From assembly GCA_028284445.1 (NCBI GenBank), contig JANQRS010000051.1, positions 124,001 to 188,000 of the forward strand: DNA of 64,000 bases, in the 5' to 3' direction. Every line of letters begins with the position of its first letter. The stretch's first letter is position 1. The notes beneath the pieces were generated by a model. The model searched no databases. It worked only from the letters and a program-made list of their open reading frames with translations, and was not told the origin of the DNA. A program made the translations under genes and the position numbers. The stretch is from Calditrichia bacterium. Lineage in GTDB: Bacteria; Calditrichota; Calditrichia; RBG-13-44-9; J075. Positions 17,934 to 26,019 of the stretch are shown one piece after another.

Positions 17934-19421
17934 TCAAACAAAAGGATACATATTCTGCTTCCGCGGATCGCATAGCCCAGCCAGGTTGTAGGAGGTAATA
18001 TCAGCTTGCACACGTTCGCGAAAAGATGTGCGATCACTATCGCGAATAGTGCCGGCAGCAAATAATTGCTGCAGTTCCTGCCAGGCTTTGAAGACCGACT
18101 GACGAAAGGGCCCGTGTCCGCAATACAGAAAGCCGTCGTCTTCATTCGCCTCACCATTGCGACGGCGCGTTTCGCTGAAAATAGCGCCGGTGAAATAATA
18201 CATGCTGAAATCACAAAATAGTTGAAAGTCGTTCAATGCCAGGTAGGCCCCGTGCACGATGCGGTCCAGGAATTCGATTTCCTCTTGAAGCTGAAAGTCG
18301 TACTCCGCTAATTCAGCGCTGAGGGCAGCGCTGTCAAAATGACGTCGAAGAATCCGGCCCAGCCGTTCAATGCCAAAGAGGATGTGGCCATTGCCGAAGC
18401 TGAATAAGGGATCGATAAAATATGCCGTATGTGGCAGCAGCGCCCAATTGCTGCCGCAGCTACTCGCAAGCCGCCGCTGGAGCGGGCCGGTCAGCACAAG
18501 CGGACGGAGCAATTCACTCTCCCGGAACTGCCAGGCAATAGAGGGATATTCAGCTATTTTGCTTTGCCACAGATCTTCGGCCGTTACAGACGAAGGTACT
18601 TGCCGCCTATAAAGATCCAATAGAAAACCTGCAGAGGTAATTCCATTATTGAAGCGTAACTGCCACATCCAGCCGTCGTTGAGCAAGTGATGCAATGCGG
18701 CATCGTCTGCATTGAATGGATAGTCTTTAGACACGCTTTCCGGCACCTGCGTCGACCAATCTTCGACATGTCGAAAATGGCTGAAGACGGCACAGGACCT
18801 GGTCAGCAATTGCCGCGAATGTTGCGCGATGCCCAGTTGCCTCGGCAGGACCCCGGCCGCACCGGTGGCATCAATGATGAAATCCGCTTCAATTTGAATT
18901 GCTTGTTCAGCTTGCTGAGCAGAAATTTGCCATTTGTGATCTTGTTGAATGGTATTGACCGTGGTTTCCTCCAGGAGCGGAATACCATGCCCGCACACCA
19001 GATCCGCCAGATGCTCATCGAAGGCCTCACGATACCAATGAAGATCAGCGCTATCGTCGTCGGGACTGGCGGCAACCAGCAATTCATTGGCATGTGCGTC
19101 TTCGAACTTAAATGTTTTATTGGAAGAATGATTAAAATAGCTGAATCCACGCTTCAGGCCGCAGGGGATTTGCGGAAATTCTGCCTGCCAAATGCCGTAT
19201 TTGCAAAACGGCAATAATTCCGGCAAATCGTAATCCCTGCAGATAGATTCCAGCGCCAGGCTGGCTAGTGGTGTTGACGACTCGCCGATAGCAAAACGCG
19301 GATGTCTGCCTCGCTCAATCACGATGGTTTGGAAACCACTCTGTTTTAAAACCAGCGCCATCAGGCAGCCGCTAAAACCGCCCCCGAGGATTGCGATGTC
19401 TACCGACGCTGTATTGCTCAC
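17934..19421 (-). CDS. FAD-dependent halogenase-like monooxygenase
   Basis: A 495-residue flavoprotein of the geranylgeranyl-reductase/tryptophan-halogenase superfamily. The FAD-binding GGGFSG is at 13-18 with an ERG(R) acid at the end of beta-2, followed by AIGESSTP near 45-52, a signature of the FADH2-dependent halogenase-like branch. DGWMWQLRF near 250 takes the place of the GWxWxIP halogenase motif, with IP absent, so halogenation is not certain; hydroxylation or desaturation is possible. The start is a GTG at 19421 overlapping the TGA of the radical SAM gene (GTGA). It is the last gene of the six-gene operon. Confidence 0.78.
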   Translation of the reverse strand: MSNTASVDIAILGGGFSGCLMALVLKQSGFQTIVIERGRHPRFAIGESSTPLASLALESICRDYDLPELLPFCKYGIWQAEFPQIPCGLKRGFSYFNHSSNKTFKFEDAHANELLVAASPDDDSADLHWYREAFDEHLADLVCGHGIPLLEETTVNTIQQDHKWQISAQQAEQAIQIEADFIIDATGAAGVLPRQLGIAQHSRQLLTRSCAVFSHFRHVEDWSTQVPESVSKDYPFNADDAALHHLLNDGWMWQLRFNNGITSAGFLLDLYRRQVPSSVTAEDLWQSKIAEYPSIAWQFRESELLRPLVLTGPLQRRLASSCGSNWALLPHTAYFIDPLFSFGNGHILFGIERLGRILRRHFDSAALSAELAEYDFQLQEEIEFLDRIVHGAYLALNDFQLFCDFSMYYFTGAIFSETRRRNGEANEDDGFLYCGHGPFRQSVFKAWQELQQLFAAGTIRDSDRTSFRERVQADITSYNLAGLCDPRKQNMYPFV

Positions 19422-20368
19422 GGCTCACATTCCTCGCAATAAAGAAGGTTCTCTGCCAATACCTGTGTATTGTTCAGAATCTTAAGTCGCTCAATCCGAA
19501 CAGGATCGCAATTGCAATTGACAAACTTCTCAATATCCCACAAATCGGCAAAAACCCTTCCCTTTTTGAGAGCGATTCCATACTCCACAGCGGCCTGCAG
19601 AAAACGGATTTCCGGCACTTCATATTCGCCACGTGCGGCGAGCACTTCCATCGCGCCATTTCCAACGCGAGTGGGAATGATTGCGCAACACTCCACACCA
19701 CATGCAAAGGCAAAGTCGATGGTCTTTATTGCCCAATCAAGGCTTTCGTAGTCTTCGAGAAAAGGCGGGTTCAGCAAAATAAACGTTCGGATGGAAATAT
19801 CATGTTTCAGTAATTTTTCGCAGGCCCGGGCAAAATCGTCCGGGGTCATACGCTTATTCAGGCGCTCAACCACTGACGGATGTATCGACTCGAGCCCCAT
19901 CGCCACCTGGAGATGACCATGTATTTGCTCGTTAAATGCGAAGCAGGACGGCCCAATCAATTTCGGATGACATTCAACAATAACGGTTTCGAAGTCACGC
20001 ATCAGGTTGGCGATTTGCGGGATGTCCGCGGGGGGCACGGCCTTGGTATCGAAGAAGTTGCCGCTATTGTAAAGCTTGACATGAGCCGCCGGCGCAGACT
20101 GTTGAATACCCCATTCAATCTGTGCCGGCAGCGCCCCAATCGGCACGGTTTTCTCGGTTGTGTTTTTCCAGAGATCGCACATCAGGCAGCGGAAAGGGCA
20201 TTCGCGATTGGTCAGAAAAAGCGTAAGCACCGCTTCCAATTTACCCGACGGTATGTATTCTTTTTCAAGAAGTACTTCATATGGCCGCCAGGGATTTAAA
20301 GCATTGCGCGCACCGCGATGCGCCAGAATCCATTCATCGGAAAACTCCCTCAACGCGCCTTTACCCAT
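19418..20368 (-). CDS. Radical SAM enzyme related to the RaSEA/TIGR01210 group
   Basis: A 316-residue radical SAM protein. The cluster motif is CPFRCLMC (Cys57, 61, 64), followed by DLWKN, which with the PIGALPAQIEWGI and VKLYNSGNFFD segments and QVAMGLES resembles the TIGR01210 family that includes the archaeal archaeosine enzyme RaSEA. Late cysteines (CNCDP; CEECEP) may bind another metal. The frame is open to 20449, but the ATG at 20368 gives the usual family length and an 8-bp overlap with the preceding gene. No ArcS or other archaeosine gene is present, so the substrate is probably different. Confidence 0.8.
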   Translation of the reverse strand: MGKGALREFSDEWILAHRGARNALNPWRPYEVLLEKEYIPSGKLEAVLTLFLTNRECPFRCLMCDLWKNTTEKTVPIGALPAQIEWGIQQSAPAAHVKLYNSGNFFDTKAVPPADIPQIANLMRDFETVIVECHPKLIGPSCFAFNEQIHGHLQVAMGLESIHPSVVERLNKRMTPDDFARACEKLLKHDISIRTFILLNPPFLEDYESLDWAIKTIDFAFACGVECCAIIPTRVGNGAMEVLAARGEYEVPEIRFLQAAVEYGIALKKGRVFADLWDIEKFVNCNCDPVRIERLKILNNTQVLAENLLYCEECEP

Positions 20369-21689
20369 AAATGGCACCAAATGCCCGGCGATAGGCCAAT
20401 GGATCTTTTTCAAATCGATCCTCGAAGATGCTCTGCTTGGCGGCGCCATGCTGAAACCGACGCTTCGGATACACCGGCATATCCATGCTGGTCAGCGCTT
20501 TGATACCGGCAGCAACGATCTTGCCCTTCAAATCATACAGCTTCTCATGTTCCCAATCTGTGAGTTCAATGAAGGGAATTCCCTCGGCAACCTGAATCAC
20601 CTGGGTAGAGGTATAGGGACTGAAGCCTTCGAAGGCCAGTTGCATCACGGGCGCGTATGTTCGAGTATAGCTGCGGCTCAAGCCGCCGCTGTAGGTGAGC
20701 GAATGCTTGATCGATTCGACACCCCACCCTTCCTGATAAAGCATCATATTGTTCAAGACGCTGCGGATCGTCAGCTCCGGATTCTCTTCAATCGGATAAT
20801 CCTTGAGATTTTCGTCGCCACCATCGCCATCGATCAGGTAGCGCCAATTCGGATAGCGCCGGCGAATACCGCGACATAGCGCCAGATTCATCGTGGCCGA
20901 CTCGATATCCAGCGGCTTGTAATCCTCCGTAATCCGTACTGCATCCTGCCAGTTCACATCTTCTGCGGTAATCTCAATAGGCTCAAGGAAAAGGCCAAGG
21001 TCGAGGCTATTCAAGAATTCACGGGCCTGCGCAAGATCATCTCCCCCGCCCTCAACCGCGAGAGTGAAGGCCTTTAAGCGGGCAGGATTTTCACCCATTT
21101 CCCGCAGGGCATGATAGGCCAGCAGAAAAACCGAGCCACTGTCGATCCCGCCGGAAAAACAAACGCCGATCGGCCCTTCCGTTGCCCGGTGACGCAGCCA
21201 TTTATAGATTTCCTGATATACGGCCTGCATATATGCAGCACCAATTTCTTCAATGTTCGCTGTAAGATGACTCATCTGCGGATTGAAGTAGCGTTTGTAC
21301 ACCGGATTGGGATCCGGGCAACCGATGAGCGCCAGTTCGGTGATATAATGAGCGGGTGCCATGCGTGTGTAGGAGGGATGAAACTGGTCGCCCATGCCAT
21401 TCTCTTGCAAATAGGCAAAGATTGTCTCCATGCGATCCGCAGTCACCAGCAGCGGTCCATCCACCTGTTTGGCAATAAAATAGCGCAACGGGCGGCCAAT
21501 CGTACGTGCCAGGCGCACTGTCTGACCGTCAACAGCCACCAGCGCAAATTGTCCGTCGATCTGATTGACAGCATCGAGGCTGCCTCGCAAGATCACTTCA
21601 CGGGCTTCCTCGACGCTCATATTGTAAATAACATTGGTCGCCGGATCTGTCAGATCGATGATTTTCTGAATGGGTTTATGTTGAAGCAT
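20361..21689 (-). CDS. Asparagine-synthetase-like amide-forming enzyme lacking the glutaminase cysteine
   Basis: A 442-residue protein with a shortened N-terminal Ntn-like region (IDGQFALVAVDG, near 40-51; RPLRYFI) and a PP-loop synthetase domain whose ATP motif SGGIDSG lies near 172-178. The residue after Met1 is Leu and no nearby Cys is present, so glutamine hydrolysis is unlikely, as in beta-lactam synthetases. The usual SGEGADE motif is replaced by DGDGGDENLKDYP near 290. The frame opens at 21770, but the extension reads through palindrome A3, so the ATG at 21689 (MLQHKPIQ) is preferred; GGAACC precedes it. Expected chemistry is acyl-adenylate formation and amidation; substrates unknown. 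Confidence 0.75.
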   Translation of the reverse strand: MLQHKPIQKIIDLTDPATNVIYNMSVEEAREVILRGSLDAVNQIDGQFALVAVDGQTVRLARTIGRPLRYFIAKQVDGPLLVTADRMETIFAYLQENGMGDQFHPSYTRMAPAHYITELALIGCPDPNPVYKRYFNPQMSHLTANIEEIGAAYMQAVYQEIYKWLRHRATEGPIGVCFSGGIDSGSVFLLAYHALREMGENPARLKAFTLAVEGGGDDLAQAREFLNSLDLGLFLEPIEITAEDVNWQDAVRITEDYKPLDIESATMNLALCRGIRRRYPNWRYLIDGDGGDENLKDYPIEENPELTIRSVLNNMMLYQEGWGVESIKHSLTYSGGLSRSYTRTYAPVMQLAFEGFSPYTSTQVIQVAEGIPFIELTDWEHEKLYDLKGKIVAAGIKALTSMDMPVYPKRRFQHGAAKQSIFEDRFEKDPLAYRRAFGAIYG

Positions 21690-21725
21690 GTTGGGTTCCT
21701 TTTCTAGAGACAAAAATTTCTGATG

Positions 21726-21769
21726 TGTCCCCCCTCTATCTCCCCCTAGGGAGAGATAGAGGGGGGACA
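21726..21769. repeat. Palindromic repeat family A, copy A3
   Basis: A 44-bp palindrome (TGTCCCCCCTCTATCTC... to its complement) located 9 bp after the end of the PQQ-protein gene and 36 bp before the asparagine-synthetase-like ATG. The arms keep compensating differences from the other copies (CTCTATC paired with GATAGAG), which suggests that the stem, not the base sequence, is conserved. Confidence 0.85.
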
Positions 21770-21778
21770 TTTTGTGAG

Positions 21779-24004
21779 TTAGTCATGCTTTAGTGCAAAC
21801 GCCAGGTACACATCGCCACTGGGCGTCCCCATTTTCCCGCCACCACAGGCAATGACCAGGTATTGCCGGCCATCCACTTCATAGGTTGCCGGGGTCGCAT
21901 AGCCGCCAGCCGGAAGGTCGTATTCCCAAAGCTGTTCACCGGTTTTGCTGGAAAAGGCACGCAATTTCTCATCTTTTGTGGCGGCAATGAAAATCAGGCC
22001 ACCGGCAGTCACCACCGGGCCACCATAGTTCTCAGCACCAGTTACCGGAAATTCCGGATCATTGACGGTTTCAATATTCCCGAGCGGGACCTGCCATAAG
22101 TGCTCGCCGCTTGACAAATCAATTGCAGTGAGTGTGCCCCAGGGCGGTTTTACAACCGGATTACGGTTGCGGTCGAGAAAGCGGCCAAATCCGGCAACGC
22201 TATACGGTACATCAGCCGAAACAAAAGTCCCATAATTGCCACCGTGTTCGCCACTGAGGAAATCAACCACCATGCGAAGTTCTTCATCACTAAGTTGGGC
22301 ATTTGGCGGCATAGCCCCGCGCCCGTTGCGAGTCACATCCGCAATCTCTTTGCGCGACAACCGCCGGACATCACGGAGATCAGGATTTTCTCCAATCCCC
22401 TGCAAAATTCCCCCGTGGCATCTGGCGCAGTGCAACTGGTATACCGCTTCACCCGGTGTCGTGCTTGACCCGGCAACCCGGCCCATCCTCACAATCCAGG
22501 GCATCTCGTTGGCATTGACATAAAGGATGCCGGCGGTTGGATCAACCGCTGCCCCACCCCATTCAGCGCCGCCGTCAAAGCCCGGGAACATTACCACGCC
22601 CGTGGTATCAGTCGGCACAAATTGCCCGGCGGATGTCACCTGGCGAAAGCGCTCGCGAACAGTAAGACCGGTATTGTTGATTTCCTGGTCCACAAAATCT
22701 GCCACGTATGCTTGTGAATCCGGCTGATAGAGCATGTCTTCACTGAGGAACTGCCTGGAAAAGGGCGCAGGCTTGAGCGGCAATGGTTGGGTTGGCGAGG
22801 CCGCTTCGCCCGGCAATTTAGAAGCAGGCACTTGCATTTCCTTGACGGGAAATAAAGGGAACCCACCCATGCGGTGAAAGAGAAAGACGTGACCACTCTT
22901 CGTAATTTGCGCCACAGCCGGCGTCCAGCTTCCGTCATGCTTCACCGTCACAAGGTTGGGAGGAGCCGGCAAATCACGGTCCCATAAGTCGTGACGCACA
23001 ATCTGATAATGCCAAATGAGCTTCCCATCTCTGGCGTCCAATGCCAGCAAGGTGTTTGCAAAGAGGTTATCACCACGACGATTTCCGCCATAGAAGTCGA
23101 AGGCTGCCGAGCCCGTGGGCACAAAGACCATACCGTATTTGTGATCGAGGGCCATACCCGCCCAGTTATTGGCCCCGCCAATGTACTTGAAAGCTTCCGG
23201 CGGCCAGGTATCATAGCCAAATTCACCCGGCTGGGGAATGGTATAAAATGTCCAGACGATCTCTCCGCTCAGAACATCATAAGCGCGAATGTGCCCGGGT
23301 GCTGCACCAGGTGATTCGCCAACACGCGTCCCCATGATATAAAGATTCTTGTAAATAGCGCCGGGGGTGTTTGATACCACCGTGAGGCGCTTCGGATCTC
23401 TTCCCAGCCCTTCCCGTAAATCAATCTTACCTTTTTTGCCAAATGTGGTAATTAACTGGCCATTGCCGGCATCAACAGCATAGAGAAACGGACCAGAGCT
23501 AATAAATAGCCGCGACGTGTCGGCATTTGAACCTGCCCAATATGCCAGACCGCGATTCACGCCGAGACCGGAGCCATCTTTTCGGGGCGGATCAAACTCC
23601 CATAACAGTTCACCGCTGGCTGCATTCAACGCGAACAGTCGCAGCTTTGGATTCACACCGTAGAGAATGTCACCAACAATCAGCGGGTTCGTCTGGATTT
23701 GGGTTGTCTGTCCCATTCGCAAACCGCCGCTTTCGTAGCGCCATATCGGCTGCAGCTTCGTTACGTTTTCGGTGTTGATCTCGGAGAGCGTCGAGTAGTG
23801 AGTCCGTGCAGGATCTCCGAGGTAATGTTGCCAGGTCTGAAAAGTTCTGTGGGGAACGCCGTCCTCGATGATGTCCGGGCCGCAGCTTTGGAAGGTGAGA
23901 AAGAGGAAAAAAGTAATTGAAACAATAAACACGGATTTCAGATCCCCCCTATATATCCCCCCGAGGGGACATATAGGGGGGATCGTTTCTATCCTCGCGT
24001 TCAT
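21779..24004 (-). CDS. PQQ-dependent dehydrogenase-like lipoprotein with cytochrome c domain
   Basis: A quinoprotein of about 740 residues: an N-terminal hydrophobic segment ending in the lipobox LTFQSC, a PQQ-type eight-bladed propeller (repeats such as LFALNAASGELLWEFDPP and LRAFSSKTGEQLWEYDLP) and an inserted cytochrome c domain with CARCH and a likely Met ligand in GAMPPNAQLS. It should oxidise an alcohol or sugar in the periplasm and pass electrons to c-type carriers. No PQQ synthesis gene is in the window. The start is uncertain: ATG at 24067 or 24004, or GTG at 23932 just before the hydrophobic segment. Palindrome A2 lies inside the longer versions. Confidence 0.87.
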   Translation of the reverse strand: MNARIETIPPICPLGGIYRGDLKSVFIVSITFFLFLTFQSCGPDIIEDGVPHRTFQTWQHYLGDPARTHYSTLSEINTENVTKLQPIWRYESGGLRMGQTTQIQTNPLIVGDILYGVNPKLRLFALNAASGELLWEFDPPRKDGSGLGVNRGLAYWAGSNADTSRLFISSGPFLYAVDAGNGQLITTFGKKGKIDLREGLGRDPKRLTVVSNTPGAIYKNLYIMGTRVGESPGAAPGHIRAYDVLSGEIVWTFYTIPQPGEFGYDTWPPEAFKYIGGANNWAGMALDHKYGMVFVPTGSAAFDFYGGNRRGDNLFANTLLALDARDGKLIWHYQIVRHDLWDRDLPAPPNLVTVKHDGSWTPAVAQITKSGHVFLFHRMGGFPLFPVKEMQVPASKLPGEAASPTQPLPLKPAPFSRQFLSEDMLYQPDSQAYVADFVDQEINNTGLTVRERFRQVTSAGQFVPTDTTGVVMFPGFDGGAEWGGAAVDPTAGILYVNANEMPWIVRMGRVAGSSTTPGEAVYQLHCARCHGGILQGIGENPDLRDVRRLSRKEIADVTRNGRGAMPPNAQLSDEELRMVVDFLSGEHGGNYGTFVSADVPYSVAGFGRFLDRNRNPVVKPPWGTLTAIDLSSGEHLWQVPLGNIETVNDPEFPVTGAENYGGPVVTAGGLIFIAATKDEKLRAFSSKTGEQLWEYDLPAGGYATPATYEVDGRQYLVIACGGGKMGTPSGDVYLAFALKHD
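23941..23984. repeat. Palindromic repeat family A, copy A2
   Basis: A 44-bp palindrome (GATCCCCCCTATATATC ... GGGGGGATC) at the 5' end of the PQQ-protein gene. If translation starts at 24004 or 24067 the element is read as protein (TIPPICPLGGIYRGD); if it starts at the GTG at 23932 the element is in the leader. Confidence 0.85.
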
Positions 24005-24041
24005 TTGTTTGCATTCGCAGCTATGTCGTTCCAATCGCCCC

Positions 24042-25310
24042 CTAAACATACTGATCCACCAGTTCAAAAAATCTGTCGATTTCCGCGCTCGTGTTAAAGG
24101 CGTTTAAAGACAGACGAATCGTATTCCAATTCTCAAAATGAAAGGGGCGGAAGACATAACCGTGTTCTTTAAACATTTTTGCTGCAACTTCACGGCTGTC
24201 GGTGCCTTTAATTTCCACGCCGTACAGCGAAGAACCGTTAGCCTCAGCAAGAGGCGATTTCCATACCAGTTGCGAATGTGCTTTTACACGCGCCAGAAAG
24301 TGCTTCCGCAACATGTTCCGATAGCGGGTCATATGCTCTACGTTCAGTGAAGATTGAAAATCAACAGCGTCTCCCAAGGTCAAGACTTCGGCGAGATTGC
24401 GAGTGCCATAGTCCTCGAAAATCCGTGCCGAGCCTGACCAGCGTTGTTGTCCCCAGGTGACCCAAAAAGGCTCAAGTTTTTCCTGCACTGCTTTGCGGAT
24501 GTACATCAAGCCGGTACCTTTTGGCGACTGCACCCACTTATGCGGACTGCCGGCATAAAAATCGACACCGAGTTCTTTTAGATCGACCGGTATCATGCCA
24601 ACGGCCTGTGCGCCATCGACGGCAATAAATTCTACCCCCTTCTGGCGGGCAATAGCAGCGATCTCTGCTACCGGGTGATTGACCCCAATAATATTATCAA
24701 TATGCGGTATTACTAACACACGAGTGTTTGCCGTAATCTGCGATGTATAGAGCGCAGCAAGGTCGGTAGTGGACATCTCTGGTATATCATCCATGACAAT
24801 TGAAAATTGACGGGCTTTGTAGCCGCGTAGGCGAGCGTAATGCGTCCAGCAATGACTCGCGCCGGAGTGATTCAGGGTGCTGTAGAGCACCTCATCGTCC
24901 TTCGTTAAGGGCAAACCGGCCGCCAGCAGATTGAAGCCTTCTGTCGTATTATGCGTAAATGCAATTTCATCCGCGTCACAATTCAGGAAAGCAGCCAATT
25001 TTTCACGAGCGGTTTTCCGCGCTGCTTCCCAGGGCTCACTCCACATGTAATACCAGGGATTGCTTTCGCATATTTTCAGGTAAGCAACATGAGCACTGTG
25101 AACCGCATGGGGCATGGTGCCGATTGAGCCATGATTAAAATATGTGACGCCGGGATCCAGCATATAAGCCCGCCGCAAAACGGTGTCAGTTAGCGCTGCT
25201 TGATCCTTCAACTTCCCCAATTCCCTGGCGAAACCGGAGCGAACTGAACCAATGGCCGCCAGTAGCCCCACACCACCGGCGCTTTTGACAAGAAAGTTTC
25301 TGCGATTCAT
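24042..25310 (-). CDS. Tat-exported class V aminotransferase (isopenicillin-N-epimerase-like)
   Basis: A 422-residue PLP enzyme of the class V aminotransferase/cysteine desulfurase fold. The N-terminus MNRRNFLVKSAGGVGLLAAIG is a twin-arginine signal, so it folds before export. Recognisable blocks are FNHGSIGTMP (58-67), THNTTEGFN near 117, the cofactor Asp in AVDGAQAVG near 232, and the PLP Lys in AGSPHKWVQSPKGTG near 256. Relatives include isopenicillin-N epimerase and ergothioneine EgtE-like lyases. The ATG overlaps the preceding stop (ATGA). A periplasmic PLP enzyme beside a periplasmic quinoprotein suggests a pathway partly outside the cytoplasm (inference). Confidence 0.88.
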   Translation of the reverse strand: MNRRNFLVKSAGGVGLLAAIGSVRSGFARELGKLKDQAALTDTVLRRAYMLDPGVTYFNHGSIGTMPHAVHSAHVAYLKICESNPWYYMWSEPWEAARKTAREKLAAFLNCDADEIAFTHNTTEGFNLLAAGLPLTKDDEVLYSTLNHSGASHCWTHYARLRGYKARQFSIVMDDIPEMSTTDLAALYTSQITANTRVLVIPHIDNIIGVNHPVAEIAAIARQKGVEFIAVDGAQAVGMIPVDLKELGVDFYAGSPHKWVQSPKGTGLMYIRKAVQEKLEPFWVTWGQQRWSGSARIFEDYGTRNLAEVLTLGDAVDFQSSLNVEHMTRYRNMLRKHFLARVKAHSQLVWKSPLAEANGSSLYGVEIKGTDSREVAAKMFKEHGYVFRPFHFENWNTIRLSLNAFNTSAEIDRFFELVDQYV

Positions 25311-25942
25311 CCATTTCCCCCATTTCTGTTGACCTGATAATATTGATTGCGAATCATGCGCAGCATTTCCCTTCGAATCAATCCACTAAAGGGACGCACA
25401 AAGAACCAGTAGATGCGAAACTTATTTCTGACGCTTCGTCCCAGGCATTTTACACGTGTTTCTGTTGAAACCTCGGTTGTCGAGTCATCGATGGGTCTTA
25501 GGTAAAAATTCCAGGCAATTTTTATCGAATCTTCCAGCTGGTATCCCAGATAATGCCCCGCATTTTCGATATCCACAGGGACAGGAATTGGTTTGACAGT
25601 GCCGAGCATACCGATCACAAATTCATGCGGGGCCTCTTCGATAAGAATTTTGCCGAGTCCAAGGGAAAGCATGGTATCGAGGGTCAGATCATCCAAGGGC
25701 AGCCCGCGCAACTTAAATAGAACGCGGGTAAGCAGGGACCCGTTAAAATCCAGATGACGCACAAAGGGATACAGTGATGAAACGTCTGCCTCTATCCGCT
25801 TCGTATGCAACTCGTTAAAATCAAATTCTGCCAGGTATGAATCGATCAGCATAGCACCCAATCTTGAGATATCCGAGGCTAAAAGGTATCTCTTTGCAGG
25901 CAAATAAACAATTATTGGCTGGGGCAGCTGTGGAGGGTTCAT
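25307..25942 (-). CDS. SRPBCC-like protein of unknown function
   Basis: A 211-residue protein, first gene of the six-gene run. It contains VSSLYPFVRHLDFNGSLLTRVL, GLPLDDLTL, and in the C-terminal half KIAWNFYLRPIDDSTTEVSTETRVKCLG followed by FRIYWFFVRPFSGLIRREMLRMI. That last pattern is typical of an uncharacterised SRPBCC/START-like family with a hydrophobic pocket. No catalytic residues can be assigned. The true start could be the Met at residue 31. The 3' end overlaps the aminotransferase start (ATGA). The 77-bp space to the divergent histidine kinase must hold the operon promoter. Confidence 0.62.
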   Translation of the reverse strand: MNPPQLPQPIIVYLPAKRYLLASDISRLGAMLIDSYLAEFDFNELHTKRIEADVSSLYPFVRHLDFNGSLLTRVLFKLRGLPLDDLTLDTMLSLGLGKILIEEAPHEFVIGMLGTVKPIPVPVDIENAGHYLGYQLEDSIKIAWNFYLRPIDDSTTEVSTETRVKCLGRSVRNKFRIYWFFVRPFSGLIRREMLRMIRNQYYQVNRNGGNG

Positions 25943-26019
25943 GTCAACAAAAAGTCGGTCGATAATAGGCAGCAGGAGTTAGAAATCTTGATAAATAATC
26001 GTGATTAGAGTGGATAATC

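Noticed and set aside
17934..19421. Certain assignment as tryptophan halogenase
   Set aside because: The GWxWxIP signature is incomplete (GWMWQLRF) and the active-site Lys could not be placed.
19418..20368. Archaeosine synthesis enzyme RaSEA
   Set aside because: Only the family resemblance supports this; ArcS, TGT and other archaeosine genes are absent and the organism appears bacterial.
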